64,000 nucleotides of DNA. Source: Xanthomonas arboricola (GTDB lineage: Bacteria; Pseudomonadota; Gammaproteobacteria; Xanthomonadales; Xanthomonadaceae). Under the pieces are notes generated by a model, which saw only the letters and a list, made by a program, of their open reading frames with translations, had not been told where the DNA came from and did not search any database. The stretch is taken from positions 62,001-126,000 of the forward strand of contig NZ_MIGY01000003.1 in assembly GCF_002940665.1 (NCBI RefSeq), read 5' to 3'. Shown piece after piece: positions 1 through 13,847 of the stretch; position 1 is the first letter of the stretch; every line of letters starts with the position of its first letter. Position numbers and translations under genes: made by a program.

Positions 1-102
1 CTCCGAACCCGCACCTGGCCGGCCACGGCAGGTGCCATTGCCAATCACTCTCCTTTTCCCTTCTTGGCCGGTACTCACGTCCGGCCGCTGCCGGATACCG
101 CA

Positions 103-1470
103 TTGAGCGCAGTCTCTCCCCGTTCCCTGACCTTGATCGGCGCTGGCCTGGCCGGTTGCCTGCTGGCCATCCTGCTGTCGCGTCGCGGCTGGCAGGTCAC
201 CGTCTACGAGCGCCGCGGCGATCCGCGCATCAAGGGTTACGAGTCCGGCCGCTCGATCAACCTGGCGCTGGCCGAACGCGGCCGCCATGCGCTGCGTCAG
301 GCTGGCGCCGACGACGCGGTGATGGCCAAGGCGGTGATGATGCGCGGGCGCATGGTGCATCCGCTGCATGCACAACCGCAGCTGCAGCGCTACGGGCGCG
401 ACGACAGCGAAGTGATCTGGTCGATCCACCGCGCCGCGTTGAATGTCGCGCTGCTGGATCTGGCCGAGCAGGCCGGCGCACGCGTGCATTTCTACCGCCG
501 CCTGCACACGGTGGACTTCGATGCCGGCTATGCGCGCTTCATCGACGACCGCGACGACCAGCCGCACGAAATCCACTTCCAGAGCCTGATCGGCAGCGAT
601 GGCGCCGGCTCGGCGTTGCGCGCGGCGATGCAGCGCAAATCGCCATTGGGCGAGCGCACCGAATTCCTCGATCACTCCTACAAGGAGCTGGAAATTCCGC
701 CGTTGCCCGGTGGCGGTTTCCGCATTGAAGGCAATGCGCTGCACATCTGGCCGCGCGGGCGCTACATGTGCATCGCGCTGCCCAACGACGGCGGCACCTT
801 CACCGTCACCCTGTTTCTGCCCAACGCCGGCGAACCCAGCTTTGCCACCACGCGCACCGGCGACGAAGCGCTGGCCCTGTTCGCGCGTGATTTTCCCGAT
901 GCCCTGACGCTGATCCCGCAGCTCAAGGAGCATTGGGAAGAACATCCGCCCGGCCTGCTCGGCACCCTCACCCTGGACCGCTGGCACCTGGGCGGCCGCG
1001 CACTGCTGATCGGCGACGCCGCGCACGCGATGGTGCCGTTCCACGGCCAGGGCATGAACTGCGCGTTCGAAGATTGCGTGGCGCTGGCAGAGCAGCTGGA
1101 TGCGCACGAGGATCTGGAGACCGCGTTTGCCGCGTTCCAGGCCGCACGCCGTGACGACGCCGCAGCGATCCAGCAGATGGCGCTGGAGAATTACCTGGAA
1201 ATGCGTGACCGCGTCGACGATCCCGATTTCCTGCTGCAACGCGCACTCGAACAGCAACTGCAGGCGCGCTGGCCCACCCGTTTCGTGCCGCATTACACGA
1301 TGGTGACCTTCCTGCGCACGCGCTACTCGATCGCCCTGGCACGCAGCGAGATCCAGCGCCAGATCCTGGTCGAGGCCACGCGCGGGCATAGCGACCTGTC
1401 GCGCATCGACTGGGCCGCGCTGGAAGCGGTCGTGCATGCGCGCCTGCAGCCGCTGGAAGGCGCGCACTGA
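103..1470 (+). CDS. kmo: kynurenine 3-monooxygenase
   Basis: FAD-dependent hydroxylase converting L-kynurenine to 3-hydroxykynurenine in tryptophan catabolism; in xanthomonads this path also feeds quinolinate/NAD synthesis (family knowledge). The 455-aa product has the N-terminal dinucleotide motif GAGLAG at residues 13-18, followed by YERRGDPR and the GYESGRSINLALAERGR block typical of KMO. The second FAD motif GDAAHAMVPFHGQGMN starts near residue 304. I chose the TTG at 103; an in-frame TTG at 64 would add 13 residues before the conserved start (SPRSLTLIGAG). It is monocistronic here, followed by about 100 bp before sbcB. The identification is strong; only the start codon is uncertain. Confidence 0.93.
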   Translation: MSAVSPRSLTLIGAGLAGCLLAILLSRRGWQVTVYERRGDPRIKGYESGRSINLALAERGRHALRQAGADDAVMAKAVMMRGRMVHPLHAQPQLQRYGRDDSEVIWSIHRAALNVALLDLAEQAGARVHFYRRLHTVDFDAGYARFIDDRDDQPHEIHFQSLIGSDGAGSALRAAMQRKSPLGERTEFLDHSYKELEIPPLPGGGFRIEGNALHIWPRGRYMCIALPNDGGTFTVTLFLPNAGEPSFATTRTGDEALALFARDFPDALTLIPQLKEHWEEHPPGLLGTLTLDRWHLGGRALLIGDAAHAMVPFHGQGMNCAFEDCVALAEQLDAHEDLETAFAAFQAARRDDAAAIQQMALENYLEMRDRVDDPDFLLQRALEQQLQARWPTRFVPHYTMVTFLRTRYSIALARSEIQRQILVEATRGHSDLSRIDWAALEAVVHARLQPLEGAH

Positions 1471-1476
1471 TCCACT

Positions 1477-1508
1477 CGCACAGGCCGGCGTCAGAGAGCC
1501 GGCGTGCG
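1477..1508 (+). terminator. possible hairpin terminator after kmo
   Basis: An 11-bp GC-rich stem (cgcac plus gccggc on the left, gccggc plus gtgcg on the right) with a 2-nt bulge and an 8-nt loop lies 7 bp after the kmo stop codon. There is no U-tract, so it may only be a weak or Rho-assisted terminator. Confidence 0.35.
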
Positions 1509-1576
1509 GATGAGAGATACTAGGCAGCACTGGCGGCGCCCTGCGCAGCGCGCCGCGGACCTGGATCTCATACGGC

Positions 1577-3022
1577 ATGCCTGACAGCTTTCTCTTCTAC
1601 GACCTGGAAACCTTCGGCCAGGATCCACGCCGCACGCGCATCGCACAGTTCGCCGCGGTGCGTACCGATGCGCAACTGCGCGTGATCGAAGAACCGATCA
1701 GTTTCTACGTGCAGCCGGCCGACGATCTGCTGCCCTCGCCGTACGCGACCATGGTCACCGGCATCACCCCGCAGCACGCACTGCGCGAAGGCGTGAGCGA
1801 GGCCGAAGCGTTCGCGCGCATCTCCGAACAGATGAGCCGGCCGCAGACCTGCACGCTGGGCTACAACTCGATCCGCTTTGACGACGAGTTCGTGCGCTGC
1901 GGGCTGTTCCGCAATTTCTACGACCCGTACGAGCGCGAGTGGCGCGGCGGCAATTCGCGCTGGGACCTGCTCGACGTGTTGCGGCTGGTGCATGCGCTGC
2001 GCCCGGACGGCATCGTCTGGCCGCAGCGCGAAGACGGCGCCACCTCGTTCAAGCTCGAACACCTGGCCGATGCCAACGCAGTGCGCGAAGGCGACGCGCA
2101 CGAGGCGCTGTCGGACGTATACGCCACCATCGGCATGGCGCGCAGGTTCCAGCAACATCAACCCAAGTTGTGGGACTACGCACTGCGCCTGCGCGACAAG
2201 CGCTTTGCGGCGACGCTGCTGGACGTCATCGCGATGCAGCCGGTGCTGCACATCTCGCAGCGCTATCCCGCCTCGCGCATGTGCGCCGCCGCGGTGCTGC
2301 CGTTGACGCGCCATCCGCGCATCGACAGCCGCGTGATCGTGTTCGATCTGGACGGCGACCCTGAAGTGCTGTTGCGCCTGAGCCCGGACGAGATCGCCGA
2401 CCGGCTGTATATCCGCGCCGCCGACCTGCCCGAGGGCGAGCAGCGCATTCCGCTCAAGGAAGTGCACTTGAACAAGTCGCCGGCGCTGGTGGCCTGGCAG
2501 CATCTGCGCGCAGCGGACTTCCAGCGCCTGGGCATCGACCACGACGCGGTGCTGGCCAAGGCTGCACGCCTGCGCGAGCTCGGCCCTGAACTGGCCGAAA
2601 AAGTGCGCCAGGTGTACGGCAACGAGCGCGCTGCGGCGCCGGCGGTCAACGATGCCGATGCCTCGCTCTATGACGGCTTCCTGGCCGAAGGCGACAAGCG
2701 CCTGCTGGCGCAGGTGCGCGCCAGTGCGCCGGCCGAACTGGGCGCGCTGGAGTCGCGCTTTCGCGACCCGCGCCTGGTCGAGTTGCTGTTCCGCTACCGC
2801 GCGCGCAACTGGCCGCAGACGTTATCGTTCGAACAGCAGGAACGCTGGAACGTCTACCGCCGTCAACGCCTGCTCGACGACCGTGGCCTGGGCGAGCTTA
2901 CGCTCGATCAGTTCCATGCGCAGATCGCGGATTTACGGCTTGCTCACCCCGACGATGCTACCAAGCAGTCCCTGCTCGATCAGCTCGCCGCCTGGGGTTT
3001 GGACCTCCAACGCACGCTATGA
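1577..3022 (+). CDS. sbcB: exodeoxyribonuclease I
   Basis: Degrades single-stranded DNA 3' to 5' and acts in recombination and mismatch repair (family knowledge). The 481-aa product matches the usual ExoI length (about 475 aa). The N-terminal DEDDh nuclease domain shows FLFYDLETFGQD with D9 and E11, the GYNSIRFDDEF block near residue 95, and a HEALSDVYAT block near residue 175 carrying the later catalytic His/Asp. The remainder fits the SH3-like and helical ExoI C-terminal domains. Its stop overlaps the start of the DUF2461 gene (ATGA), so the two are probably co-transcribed and translationally coupled. Confidence 0.93.
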   Translation: MPDSFLFYDLETFGQDPRRTRIAQFAAVRTDAQLRVIEEPISFYVQPADDLLPSPYATMVTGITPQHALREGVSEAEAFARISEQMSRPQTCTLGYNSIRFDDEFVRCGLFRNFYDPYEREWRGGNSRWDLLDVLRLVHALRPDGIVWPQREDGATSFKLEHLADANAVREGDAHEALSDVYATIGMARRFQQHQPKLWDYALRLRDKRFAATLLDVIAMQPVLHISQRYPASRMCAAAVLPLTRHPRIDSRVIVFDLDGDPEVLLRLSPDEIADRLYIRAADLPEGEQRIPLKEVHLNKSPALVAWQHLRAADFQRLGIDHDAVLAKAARLRELGPELAEKVRQVYGNERAAAPAVNDADASLYDGFLAEGDKRLLAQVRASAPAELGALESRFRDPRLVELLFRYRARNWPQTLSFEQQERWNVYRRQRLLDDRGLGELTLDQFHAQIADLRLAHPDDATKQSLLDQLAAWGLDLQRTL

Positions 3023-3705
3023 CCACCTATTTTTCCGACGCCAGTTTCAAGTTCCTGCGCGCCCTGGCGCGCCACAACGACAAGACCTGGTTCAACGACC
3101 ACCGGCATCAGTACGAGGCGCATGTGCGCCAGCCGTTCCTGCAGCTCATCACCGACCTGCAGCCGGCCCTGGCCGAAGTCAGCGAGCACTATCGCGCCGA
3201 TCCCAAGACCCAGGGCGGCTCGCTGTTTCGCATCTACCGCGATGCGCGTTTTTCCAACGACAAATCGCCGTACAAGAACTGGCAGGGCGCGCGCCTGTTC
3301 CATGAGCGCCGCCGCCAGGTGCCGGCGCCGTCGTTCTACATCCATCTGCAGCCGGGCGAGAGTTTCGTCGGTGCCGGGCTGTGGCATCCGGAGCCGGACA
3401 CCCAGCGCAAGCTGCGCCAGTTCATTTTCGACAATCCAGCCAACTGGAAAGCGGCCGCCTACGAACCCAAACTGCGCCGCAAGTTCGCGCTGGATGACAG
3501 CGAGAAGCTGGTGCGTGCACCGCGCGGTTTTCCCAACGAGTTCGAGTTCATCGACGATCTCAAGCATCGCAACTGGGCGTATCTGCGTCATCTCGACGAT
3601 GCCGTCATGACCGGCCCGCGCCTGCGCCAGACCATCGAGGCCGACCTGGTGGTGCTGGCGCCGTTCGTCGATTACCTGTGCGCCGCGCTGGATCTGGAAT
3701 TTTGA
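3019..3705 (+). CDS. DUF2461 domain-containing protein
   Basis: A 228-aa cytoplasmic protein of the DUF2461/TIGR02453 family. The family pattern is clear: an N-terminal FKFLRALARHNDKTWFNDHR block, a central LFRIYRDARFSNDKSPYK block and a SFYIHLQPGESFVGAGLW block. The biochemical function of the family is not established to my knowledge. It overlaps the end of sbcB by 4 bp, which places it in the same transcript but does not by itself prove a DNA-repair role. No signal peptide or membrane segment is visible. Confidence 0.88.
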   Translation: MTTYFSDASFKFLRALARHNDKTWFNDHRHQYEAHVRQPFLQLITDLQPALAEVSEHYRADPKTQGGSLFRIYRDARFSNDKSPYKNWQGARLFHERRRQVPAPSFYIHLQPGESFVGAGLWHPEPDTQRKLRQFIFDNPANWKAAAYEPKLRRKFALDDSEKLVRAPRGFPNEFEFIDDLKHRNWAYLRHLDDAVMTGPRLRQTIEADLVVLAPFVDYLCAALDLEF

Positions 3706-3829
3706 TGAATCGCGCGGCGCCGACAGCCATCGACGCGACGCCGGCGGTCGGCACACCGAAGCGATCTCTCGCTGCGCGGCACTGTGCATCGCTGCGTCTT
3801 GCGCCAACCACCGCGATGAACTGCACACC

Positions 3830-4396
3830 ATGAACAAGCGCTGGTTGCTGTTGCCCGTACTGGCCGTGCTGCTGCTTGTCAGCTATGTGGTTGCAGGCCC
3901 GTACCTGGCCATTCGCGGCATCAGCCAGGCAGTCGCCAATCGCGACGCGGCGCAGCTGGAACGCCATGTGGATTTCCCCAGCCTGCGGGTCAACCTCAAG
4001 GCGCAGCTGGACGATTACCTGGTTCGCCAGGCCGGCAGCCGCATGCAATCGAGCCTGCTCGGCGGGTTCGCCCTGCAGCTCGCCAGCGGTATCAGCGGTG
4101 CCGGCGTGGACACGCTGGTGACGCCGCTGGGCATCGGCGCGCTGCTGCAAGGCCATAGCGTGTGGAATCGCGTCACCGGCGACACCGTCAGCCCGGACAC
4201 CTATGCGGCGCCGGCGCCGGCGCGTCCGCTGCAAGGCGCCGAGCAGCGCTTCGAATCCACCCGCCGCTTCACCGCCACCACCCGCACCGCGACCGGAGCG
4301 CCGGTGGTATTCGTGCTGACCCGGCAAGGGCTGCGCTGGCGGCTGACCGATATCCAGCTGCCGCTGGCAGATGCGGAAACTCCGCTGCTCCCATAA
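3830..4396 (+). CDS. DUF2939 family membrane-anchored protein
   Basis: A 188-aa protein with one N-terminal hydrophobic segment (about residues 5-22, LLLPVLAVLLLVSYVV), then the block GPYLAIRGISQAVANRDAAQ and LERHVDFPSLRVNLKAQLDD, which is the signature of DUF2939 proteins. The C-terminal half is hydrophilic and presumably periplasmic. Function is unknown. It stands alone, 124 bp after the DUF2461 gene and convergent with the spermidine-synthase-like gene, with only 67 bp between the stops. Confidence 0.82.
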   Translation: MNKRWLLLPVLAVLLLVSYVVAGPYLAIRGISQAVANRDAAQLERHVDFPSLRVNLKAQLDDYLVRQAGSRMQSSLLGGFALQLASGISGAGVDTLVTPLGIGALLQGHSVWNRVTGDTVSPDTYAAPAPARPLQGAEQRFESTRRFTATTRTATGAPVVFVLTRQGLRWRLTDIQLPLADAETPLLP

Positions 4397-4463
4397 GCGC
4401 GCGCTTGCGAGCGATATTGGGATTTTCTCTTGCGCAGGCTGACGCCGCGCGCCCGACAGCGGC

Positions 4464-5207
4464 TTACGAAAACCGCCAGGCCCGCTCCATCCACGCTGCC
4501 TGCAGCCGCAGCATCGACGGCCGCAGTTGCCGACGCGCCGGCCACGGCAACGTCGCCAGCGCCTGCTCCGCAGTGCCTGGCGTGCGTTTGCCGTTCCAGG
4601 CGTATAGCAGCTGGTTGCGCGGATCCGGCTCGGGCAGCAGCAGCACCCGCCCATCGAATACCTCGCGCAGCGCGGCCAGATGCCCGGCCAGCGGCACCTG
4701 GAACAGGTTCAGCGCCAGCACACCGCCTGGCGTCAGCGCAGCGCGGCAAGCGGCGTAGAACTCGGGCGTGCACAACGCCGGTGGGATGCCATCGGCATCG
4801 TAGGCATCCAGCAGCAACAAGTCGTAGCGCCCGGCACGCGTACCGATCCATTGCGCACCGTCGCCATGCGTAACCTCAAGCCGTGCATCGTCGCGCGGCA
4901 CGCCAAACGCATCGCGCAACGCCAGCACCTGCGCATCGGCATCCACCGCCTCGATGCGCGTGCTGCGCAGATACCGGTGGCAGAACTTGGCCTGCGCGCC
5001 GCCGCCGAAGCCGATCAGGCCGATGCGTTCGGGCCGCGGCTGCAGCCATAGCGCCGCCAGCATGCCGCGCGTATACGGCAGCATCAGCCGGTACGGCGCC
5101 CAGCGCGACATGCGGGTCTGCACGGTGTCGTCGGCGAAGTACAGCTCCAGCTGGCGCCAGCTGGAGCGCAGCGCGGCGCGTCCAGTAGGCTTCGATGCCT
5201 CGCTCAC
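4464..5207 (-). CDS. spermidine synthase-like methyltransferase-fold protein
   Basis: A 247-aa Rossmann-fold protein of the spermidine/spermine synthase-like family. It has a glycine-rich nucleotide motif (IGLIGFGGGAQAKF), an acidic ribose-binding site (EAVDADAQVL), a GDGAQWI site, and LLLLDAYDADGIPPAL where true aminopropyltransferases have their catalytic Asp block. The N-terminal tetramerisation beta-domain is short. I therefore would not assign polyamine synthesis; fused-free SpeE-like proteins of this size are of unknown substrate. The start is the GTG at 5207, which overlaps the stop of the upstream 5'-nucleotidase gene as GTGA; an open frame running further upstream is coincidental. 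Confidence 0.75.
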   Translation of the reverse strand: MSEASKPTGRAALRSSWRQLELYFADDTVQTRMSRWAPYRLMLPYTRGMLAALWLQPRPERIGLIGFGGGAQAKFCHRYLRSTRIEAVDADAQVLALRDAFGVPRDDARLEVTHGDGAQWIGTRAGRYDLLLLDAYDADGIPPALCTPEFYAACRAALTPGGVLALNLFQVPLAGHLAALREVFDGRVLLLPEPDPRNQLLYAWNGKRTPGTAEQALATLPWPARRQLRPSMLRLQAAWMERAWRFS

Positions 5208-6169
5208 CTGCCCGGCGGATCGTTGGCCACGCCATGCGGTACGTGGCCGGCCGCCACGTGCTGGTGCTGGCGCGCACTGTCGATGTTGTGCTGCGAATCG
5301 TCGAAGAAGATGTCCGCGCCAAACGCCTCCAGGAACGGCCCCTTGTGCCGCCCACCGAGGAACAGCGCCTCGTCCAGACGCACGCCCCATTCGCGCAGGG
5401 TGCGGATCACCCGCTCGTGCGCCGGCGCCGAGCGCGCGGTGACCAGCGCGGTGCGGATCGGCGAGGCCTCGCCCGGCGGGAATGCCGCCTGCAGCGCATG
5501 CAGCGCCGACAGGAAATTGCGGAACGGCCCGACCGACAACGGCTCGCGCGCACGTTCGCGCTCGTGGCGCCCGAATGCCTCTACGCCCTGCTCGCGCGAG
5601 ATGCGTTCGCTCTCGTCGCCGAAGATCACCGCATCGCCGTCGAAGGCGATGCGCAGCTGCGTCGACAGGCGGCTTTCGTCGTTGTCCACGATCGCCGCGG
5701 CGGCTTCGGCGCGTTCGCCCGGCGCGCGCGGCATGATGGTCGCCGCCGCAATGCCATGGGTGAGCGCACGCCGTACCGACTCCGGGTTGGCCGACAGGAA
5801 CAGGTCGGTGCCGAACGGCTTCACGTACGGCCAGGTCGGCTGACCCGAGGTGAAGGTCGCACGCACGATGCCCAGGTTGTAGTGCTGGATCGAATTGAAG
5901 ATGCGCAGCCCGGTGTCGGCGGAGTTGCGCGACAGCAGGATCACTTCCACACGCGGGGTTTCTTCGGGCACATCGTGGTTGAGCGCCAGCAGCTTGCGCA
6001 CCACCGGAAAGGCCACGCCCGGCTCCAGGATGTCGTCCTCATGCTCGCGCTGAAACGCCGAATACGCCTCCACGCCATCGGCCTCGAACAGCGCATGGCC
6101 TTCTTCGAGATCGAACAGCGCGCGCGAGGTCACTGCGACGGTCAGGAGTCTTGGGGAATTATCAGCCAT
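5204..6169 (-). CDS. 5'-nucleotidase (cytosolic cN-I type)
   Basis: A 321-aa protein of the PF06189 5'-nucleotidase family, which dephosphorylates nucleoside 5'-monophosphates. Visible family blocks are LTVAVTSRALFDLEEGH near the N terminus (HAD-like DxD replaced by the cN-I type start), EVILLSRNSADTGLRIFNSI near residue 75, LRIAFDGDAVIFGDESERI near residue 175, and a C-terminal ADIFFDDSQHNID acidic motif. It is translationally coupled to the spermidine-synthase-like gene downstream. Its start codon is immediately followed upstream by a ggaatggg intergenic repeat. Confidence 0.85.
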   Translation of the reverse strand: MADNSPRLLTVAVTSRALFDLEEGHALFEADGVEAYSAFQREHEDDILEPGVAFPVVRKLLALNHDVPEETPRVEVILLSRNSADTGLRIFNSIQHYNLGIVRATFTSGQPTWPYVKPFGTDLFLSANPESVRRALTHGIAAATIMPRAPGERAEAAAAIVDNDESRLSTQLRIAFDGDAVIFGDESERISREQGVEAFGRHERERAREPLSVGPFRNFLSALHALQAAFPPGEASPIRTALVTARSAPAHERVIRTLREWGVRLDEALFLGGRHKGPFLEAFGADIFFDDSQHNIDSARQHQHVAAGHVPHGVANDPPGR

Positions 6170-6177
6170 TGGGGTGC

Positions 6178-6343
6178 CGGGAATGGGGAATCGGGATTGG
6201 GGAATGGGTTAGAGCAACAACGAATGTTCTGGGATTTGAGATGGTTACTTGCACTGCATCGTACCTTGGGCACGCACAGGCTCGGCTGCACGTCGCGCTG
6301 CTGCCGTTGCCAATCCCGAATCCCACTCCCCAATCCCCGCTCC
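6178..6343. repeat. inverted pair of ggaatcggga-type intergenic repeats
   Basis: The left arm (about 6178-6210) is a run of ggaatgggg/aatcgggatt units and the right arm (about 6309-6343) is its complement, ccaatcccgaatcccactcc and on. They are separated by about 100 bp and fill the whole gap between the 5'-nucleotidase and NAD kinase genes. The same unit recurs four more times in this window. It resembles REP-type dispersed elements of xanthomonads. Confidence 0.75.
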
Positions 6344-7120
6344 TCAAACCGCAAACTGTTCGCTGAAGATGCGTTCTTCCAGATTGTGTTCGGGATCGAA
6401 CAGCAGCGTCACCTGGCGCTGGGTGGATTCGCGGATGGTCACTTCGACCACGTCGCGGATCTCGTGCGAGTCGGCGGTGACGCTGACCGGGCGCTTGTAC
6501 GGGTCCAGCACGCGGAAGCACACTTCGGTATCGGCCTTGAGGATGGCGCCACGCCAGCGGCGCGGGCGATACGGGGCGATCGGCGTCAGCGCTAGGGTGT
6601 GCGAGCCCAGCGGCAGGATCGGCCCGTGCGCGGAATAGTTGTAGGCGGTGCTGCCGGCTGGCGTGGCGACCATGACACCGTCGCCGATCAGCTCGGCGAT
6701 GCGGGTCTGGCCATTGAGATCCACGCTCAGGTGCGCGGCCTGGCGGGTCTGGCGCAGCAGCGAGACCTCGTTGTAGGCCAGCGACACCGTGCTAGCACCG
6801 GACTCGGTCTGCACCTGCATTTCCAGCGGGCGCAGGTGCGCCGGTTCGGCACGTTGCAGACGCGCGAGCAGGTCGTCCTCGTCGTCGCGGTACTGGTTCA
6901 TCAAGAACCCGACCGAGCCCAGCTTCATGCCGAATACCGGCTTGCTGGCAGCGCCGTGCCGGTGCAGGGTCTGCAGCATGAAGCCGTCCCCGCCCAGGGC
7001 GCAGACGATGTCGGCGCTGTCCAGCGCATGATCGCCATAGCGCTGCACAAGACGCGCGCGCGCGGTCACCGCCGGCTCGGCGTGACTGGCGAGAAAGGCA
7101 ATCCGGGGTGGTGCGGTCAT
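6344..7120 (-). CDS. nadK: NAD kinase
   Basis: Phosphorylates NAD to NADP in the cytoplasm. The 258-aa product has the family's GGDG motif at residues 43-46 ([10 protein letters not shown]), the YNEVSLLR block, and the second conserved site [17 protein letters not shown] chose the ATG at 7120, preceded by a GGAG ribosome-binding site; an upstream in-frame extension adds 47 proline/arginine/alanine-rich residues with no family similarity. The stop codon abuts the right arm of an intergenic repeat. Monocistronic. Confidence 0.94.
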   Translation of the reverse strand: MTAPPRIAFLASHAEPAVTARARLVQRYGDHALDSADIVCALGGDGFMLQTLHRHGAASKPVFGMKLGSVGFLMNQYRDDEDDLLARLQRAEPAHLRPLEMQVQTESGASTVSLAYNEVSLLRQTRQAAHLSVDLNGQTRIAELIGDGVMVATPAGSTAYNYSAHGPILPLGSHTLALTPIAPYRPRRWRGAILKADTEVCFRVLDPYKRPVSVTADSHEIRDVVEVTIRESTQRQVTLLFDPEHNLEERIFSEQFAV

Positions 7121-7323
7121 CGTTGACTCCAGAGCATGCGAATCAGCATACCGCAGCGCTGTGGTGGGCTTGTTGGCTGGCCGCCCTGCCCTCGCCTGTG
7201 CGGCCGCGCCTGCGCCTGCGCGATCGGGCGCCACCGGTGACACGGCGCGCGGCAGCCGCACGAATGCGGCGATCCCACGCGCCCTGCGCGCACTGCCCGG
7301 TCAGACACGACCGGGCCACTTCC

Positions 7324-11239
<3,916 letters not shown>

Positions 11240-11635
11240 ACCGGTCTCCATTGCATGCCAGCACACGCGCCGATCCAAGCGGACCAGCAACGGGTCAAGG
11301 CCGTCATCACGACGGCGGCATCAATGGCGCATTGGACCAATCCTCAGACCGTGGGCAATGCGGCGAAGTGTAGGTCAGCCTGCGACGCAAGCCAAATTAC
11401 CGGCCTGGTCGCGTTCAAGCACAGCATGGCAAGCAGCAGCCTTCACAGATATGTTCAAGCTCCTGAAGGCCGCCACCCCGCTGATTTCCAGGCGCCCTGG
11501 AAAAACGCGGCGAGCGCTCGCCGACACGCAACCGCCAGGATCCGGTGTCCATGCGTTCCCGAGACGGAGCAAGAGCTGTCCCTCCGCACGCAAGGCCCGG
11601 CGTGGATCACGCCAACTGGTCGCCAGCAGCTGGAC
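11240..11635. other. 396-bp intergenic region without a convincing gene
   Basis: Between the ABC-F start and the GNAT stop I find no frame with family similarity or codon bias matching the neighbours. A short 8-bp hairpin, tttccagg/cctggaaa around a 3-nt loop, lies at 11485-11503. The ABC-F promoter must lie close to 11240. A 72-codon minus-strand frame (11375-11593) is open but has no supporting signals. Confidence 0.5.
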
Positions 11636-12142
11636 TCAACCCAGTCCGAAGGCCGGGTGATAGGCAACATCGGCCAGCGGCAGCAGACGGTCGCCGAACG
11701 CCAGCGCCTGCAGCTCGGATGCCGGGACGCCGGGCAACACCAACCCCGGCTCCACCGCAAAACCCAGACGCCTGAAGAACGCCGGCTCGCCCAATGCCAG
11801 ACAACCGGCAGCGCCACGCTGGCGCAAACTGGCCAACGCCGCCTGCACCAGGCGCGTGCCCAGTCCCTGGCGCTGATGCCCCGGCCCGATCGCCAGCGGC
11901 CCCAACGCGTACCAGCCGGGCGAATCGTCCGACAGCGACACCGGCGATACCGCCAGGTGGCCGACCACATAGCCGTCGTGGTCGGCCACCAGCGACAGCG
12001 CCAGCGCGCCGTCGTCGCGCAAGGCGGCGATCACGTGCTGCTCGTCGTGGCGGCTATGTTCGTCGCGCATGAACGCGACCATCGTCAGCAGTTCGATCGC
12101 TACGGCATCGCCATCGCTGGCTTCGCGAGTCAGCACGTTCAT
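11636..12142 (-). CDS. GNAT family N-acetyltransferase
   Basis: A 168-aa acetyltransferase-fold protein. The acetyl-CoA binding motif A is clear (LAIGPGHQRQGLGTRLVQAAL), preceded by a substrate-domain beta-strand (LVADHDGYVVGHLAVSPV) and followed by FFRRLGF, which is common in the YhbS-type subgroup. The substrate is unknown. I chose the ATG at 12142, where the recognisable domain begins; the upstream extension is unlike GNAT proteins. It lies 40 bp after the hydrolase gene and may be the last gene of the MOSC-hydrolase-GNAT unit. Confidence 0.85.
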   Translation of the reverse strand: MNVLTREASDGDAVAIELLTMVAFMRDEHSRHDEQHVIAALRDDGALALSLVADHDGYVVGHLAVSPVSLSDDSPGWYALGPLAIGPGHQRQGLGTRLVQAALASLRQRGAAGCLALGEPAFFRRLGFAVEPGLVLPGVPASELQALAFGDRLLPLADVAYHPAFGLG

Positions 12143-12182
12143 CGCAGGCCCCGCAGCCCGCACGTCTTCAGACCATTGCGCA

Positions 12183-12706
12183 TCACAGGCTCTGCAACAG
12201 TTCGGCGAAGGCGCGTGCCGACGCATCCACATGCGATGCCAGCCGGTGTTCGTCGTCGACCAGCAACAAGCGCGCATGCCGCGCCTGCGCCCAGGCGATC
12301 ACCTCGCTGGCCGGAATCAATTCATCGCGCCAGGCATGCACGATGGAAATCGGCACGCGCGCCGCATCCAGTGCCGGCAACGGCCCCATCCTGGTCGGCG
12401 GCACCATCAGGAACAACCCGCGCGTGGGCACCTGCAACGACACCTGCGCGGCGATGTACGAGCCCAGGCTGGAACCGACCAGCACCAGCGGGCCCTTGTC
12501 GGCCGCCGCACGCGCGATCTGCAGCAGGCGTTGCAGCCGGCCCTGCACGTCGCCGAGCGAACTGACCTCGCGGCGTGCGTCCAGATCGGTGTAGTCCGGG
12601 CGCTCGTGGGTCCAGCCCAGCTGCCCGGCGACGTCGGCCAGGGCGGTGACCTTCAGCGCGTCCGGGCCGCTTTCGAAGCCGTGCGACAGGATGCAATGAC
12701 CGCGGC

Positions 12707-12710
<4 letters not shown>
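12183..12710 (-). CDS. small alpha/beta hydrolase (YqiA-like esterase family)
   Basis: A 175-aa single-domain alpha/beta hydrolase. It has CILSHGFESGPDALKV at the N terminus (oxyanion-region HG), the nucleophile elbow GSSLGSYIA, an acid in HAWRDELIP and a late His in DDEHRLAS, giving a plausible Ser-Asp-His triad. Small hydrolases of this pattern resemble YqiA/YcfP-type proteins; the natural ester or thioester substrate is unknown. Its ATG at 12710 overlaps the stop of the MOSC gene (ATGA), indicating translational coupling. Confidence 0.8.
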
Positions 12711-13198
<488 letters not shown>

Positions 13199-13221
13199 CG
13201 TCGAATGCTAGCATCCGCCCC

Positions 13222-13797
13222 ATGTCCGATGCCGTCCTGCCGTCGCCACCGATCACCTACGCGCCGCTGTCCTACGAATCGCGGCTGGCGCGACGCGCGC
13301 TCACGCAGATCGACATGGTGGTCATCCATTGCACCGAACTGCCCGACATGGCGATGGCGCGCGAATACGGCGAACGCGTGCTCTACGACAGCGGCACCGG
13401 CAACAGCGGGCATTACTACATCGACCGCAACGGCAGCATCCAGCAATACGTCGCGCTGGAGCGCGTCGCCCATCACGTGCGCGGCCACAACCCGCATACG
13501 CTGGGCATCGAACTGGTCAACAGCGGCCGTTACCCGCACTGGCTGGACTCGCGCCATCAGTGCATGAACGAACCGTATCCGCAGGTGCAGATCAGCGCGC
13601 TGATCACGCTGCTGCAATGGCTGCAACAGCAGCTGCCATCGGTACGCCGCATCGCCGGCCACCAGGCACTGGACACCACTCGGGAAGCAGCCAGCGATGA
13701 CCCGTCGCGCAAGATCCAACGCAAGCTCGACCCAGGGCCGCTGTTTCCGTGGCCGCAGATCGAAGCGGCAGTCAGCTGGCCGCATACGCCGCGCTAG
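13222..13797 (+). CDS. N-acetylmuramoyl-L-alanine amidase (amidase_2, AmpD-like)
   Basis: A 191-aa zinc amidase cleaving the muramyl-peptide bond. It shows VVIHCTEL with the first zinc ligand H36, a GHYYIDRNGSIQQYV core, AHHVRGHNPHTLGIELVN with further ligands, and GHQALDTTRE plus a C-terminal LDPGPLFPW, as in AmpD. No signal peptide is visible, which favours a cytoplasmic AmpD-type role in recycling anhydro-muropeptides, so it may affect AmpR-dependent beta-lactamase control. The ATG at 13222 begins where similarity starts. Confidence 0.85.
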   Translation: MSDAVLPSPPITYAPLSYESRLARRALTQIDMVVIHCTELPDMAMAREYGERVLYDSGTGNSGHYYIDRNGSIQQYVALERVAHHVRGHNPHTLGIELVNSGRYPHWLDSRHQCMNEPYPQVQISALITLLQWLQQQLPSVRRIAGHQALDTTREAASDDPSRKIQRKLDPGPLFPWPQIEAAVSWPHTPR

Positions 13798-13847
13798 CAG
13801 CGGCACAACGCCATCGACACCGCATGCTGTCTTCGCTGGTGCAGCGC

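Noticed and set aside
5208-5390. N-terminal extension of the spermidine-synthase-like protein
   Set aside because: Sixty-one Arg/Gly/Ala-rich residues overlapping the 5'-nucleotidase gene; the GTGA overlap start at 5207 is much more likely.
11375-11593. A possible 72-aa gene in the ABC-F/GNAT gap
   Set aside because: No ribosome-binding site, family similarity or signal peptide; composition (many Ser/Cys/Arg) is unlike the neighbouring genes.
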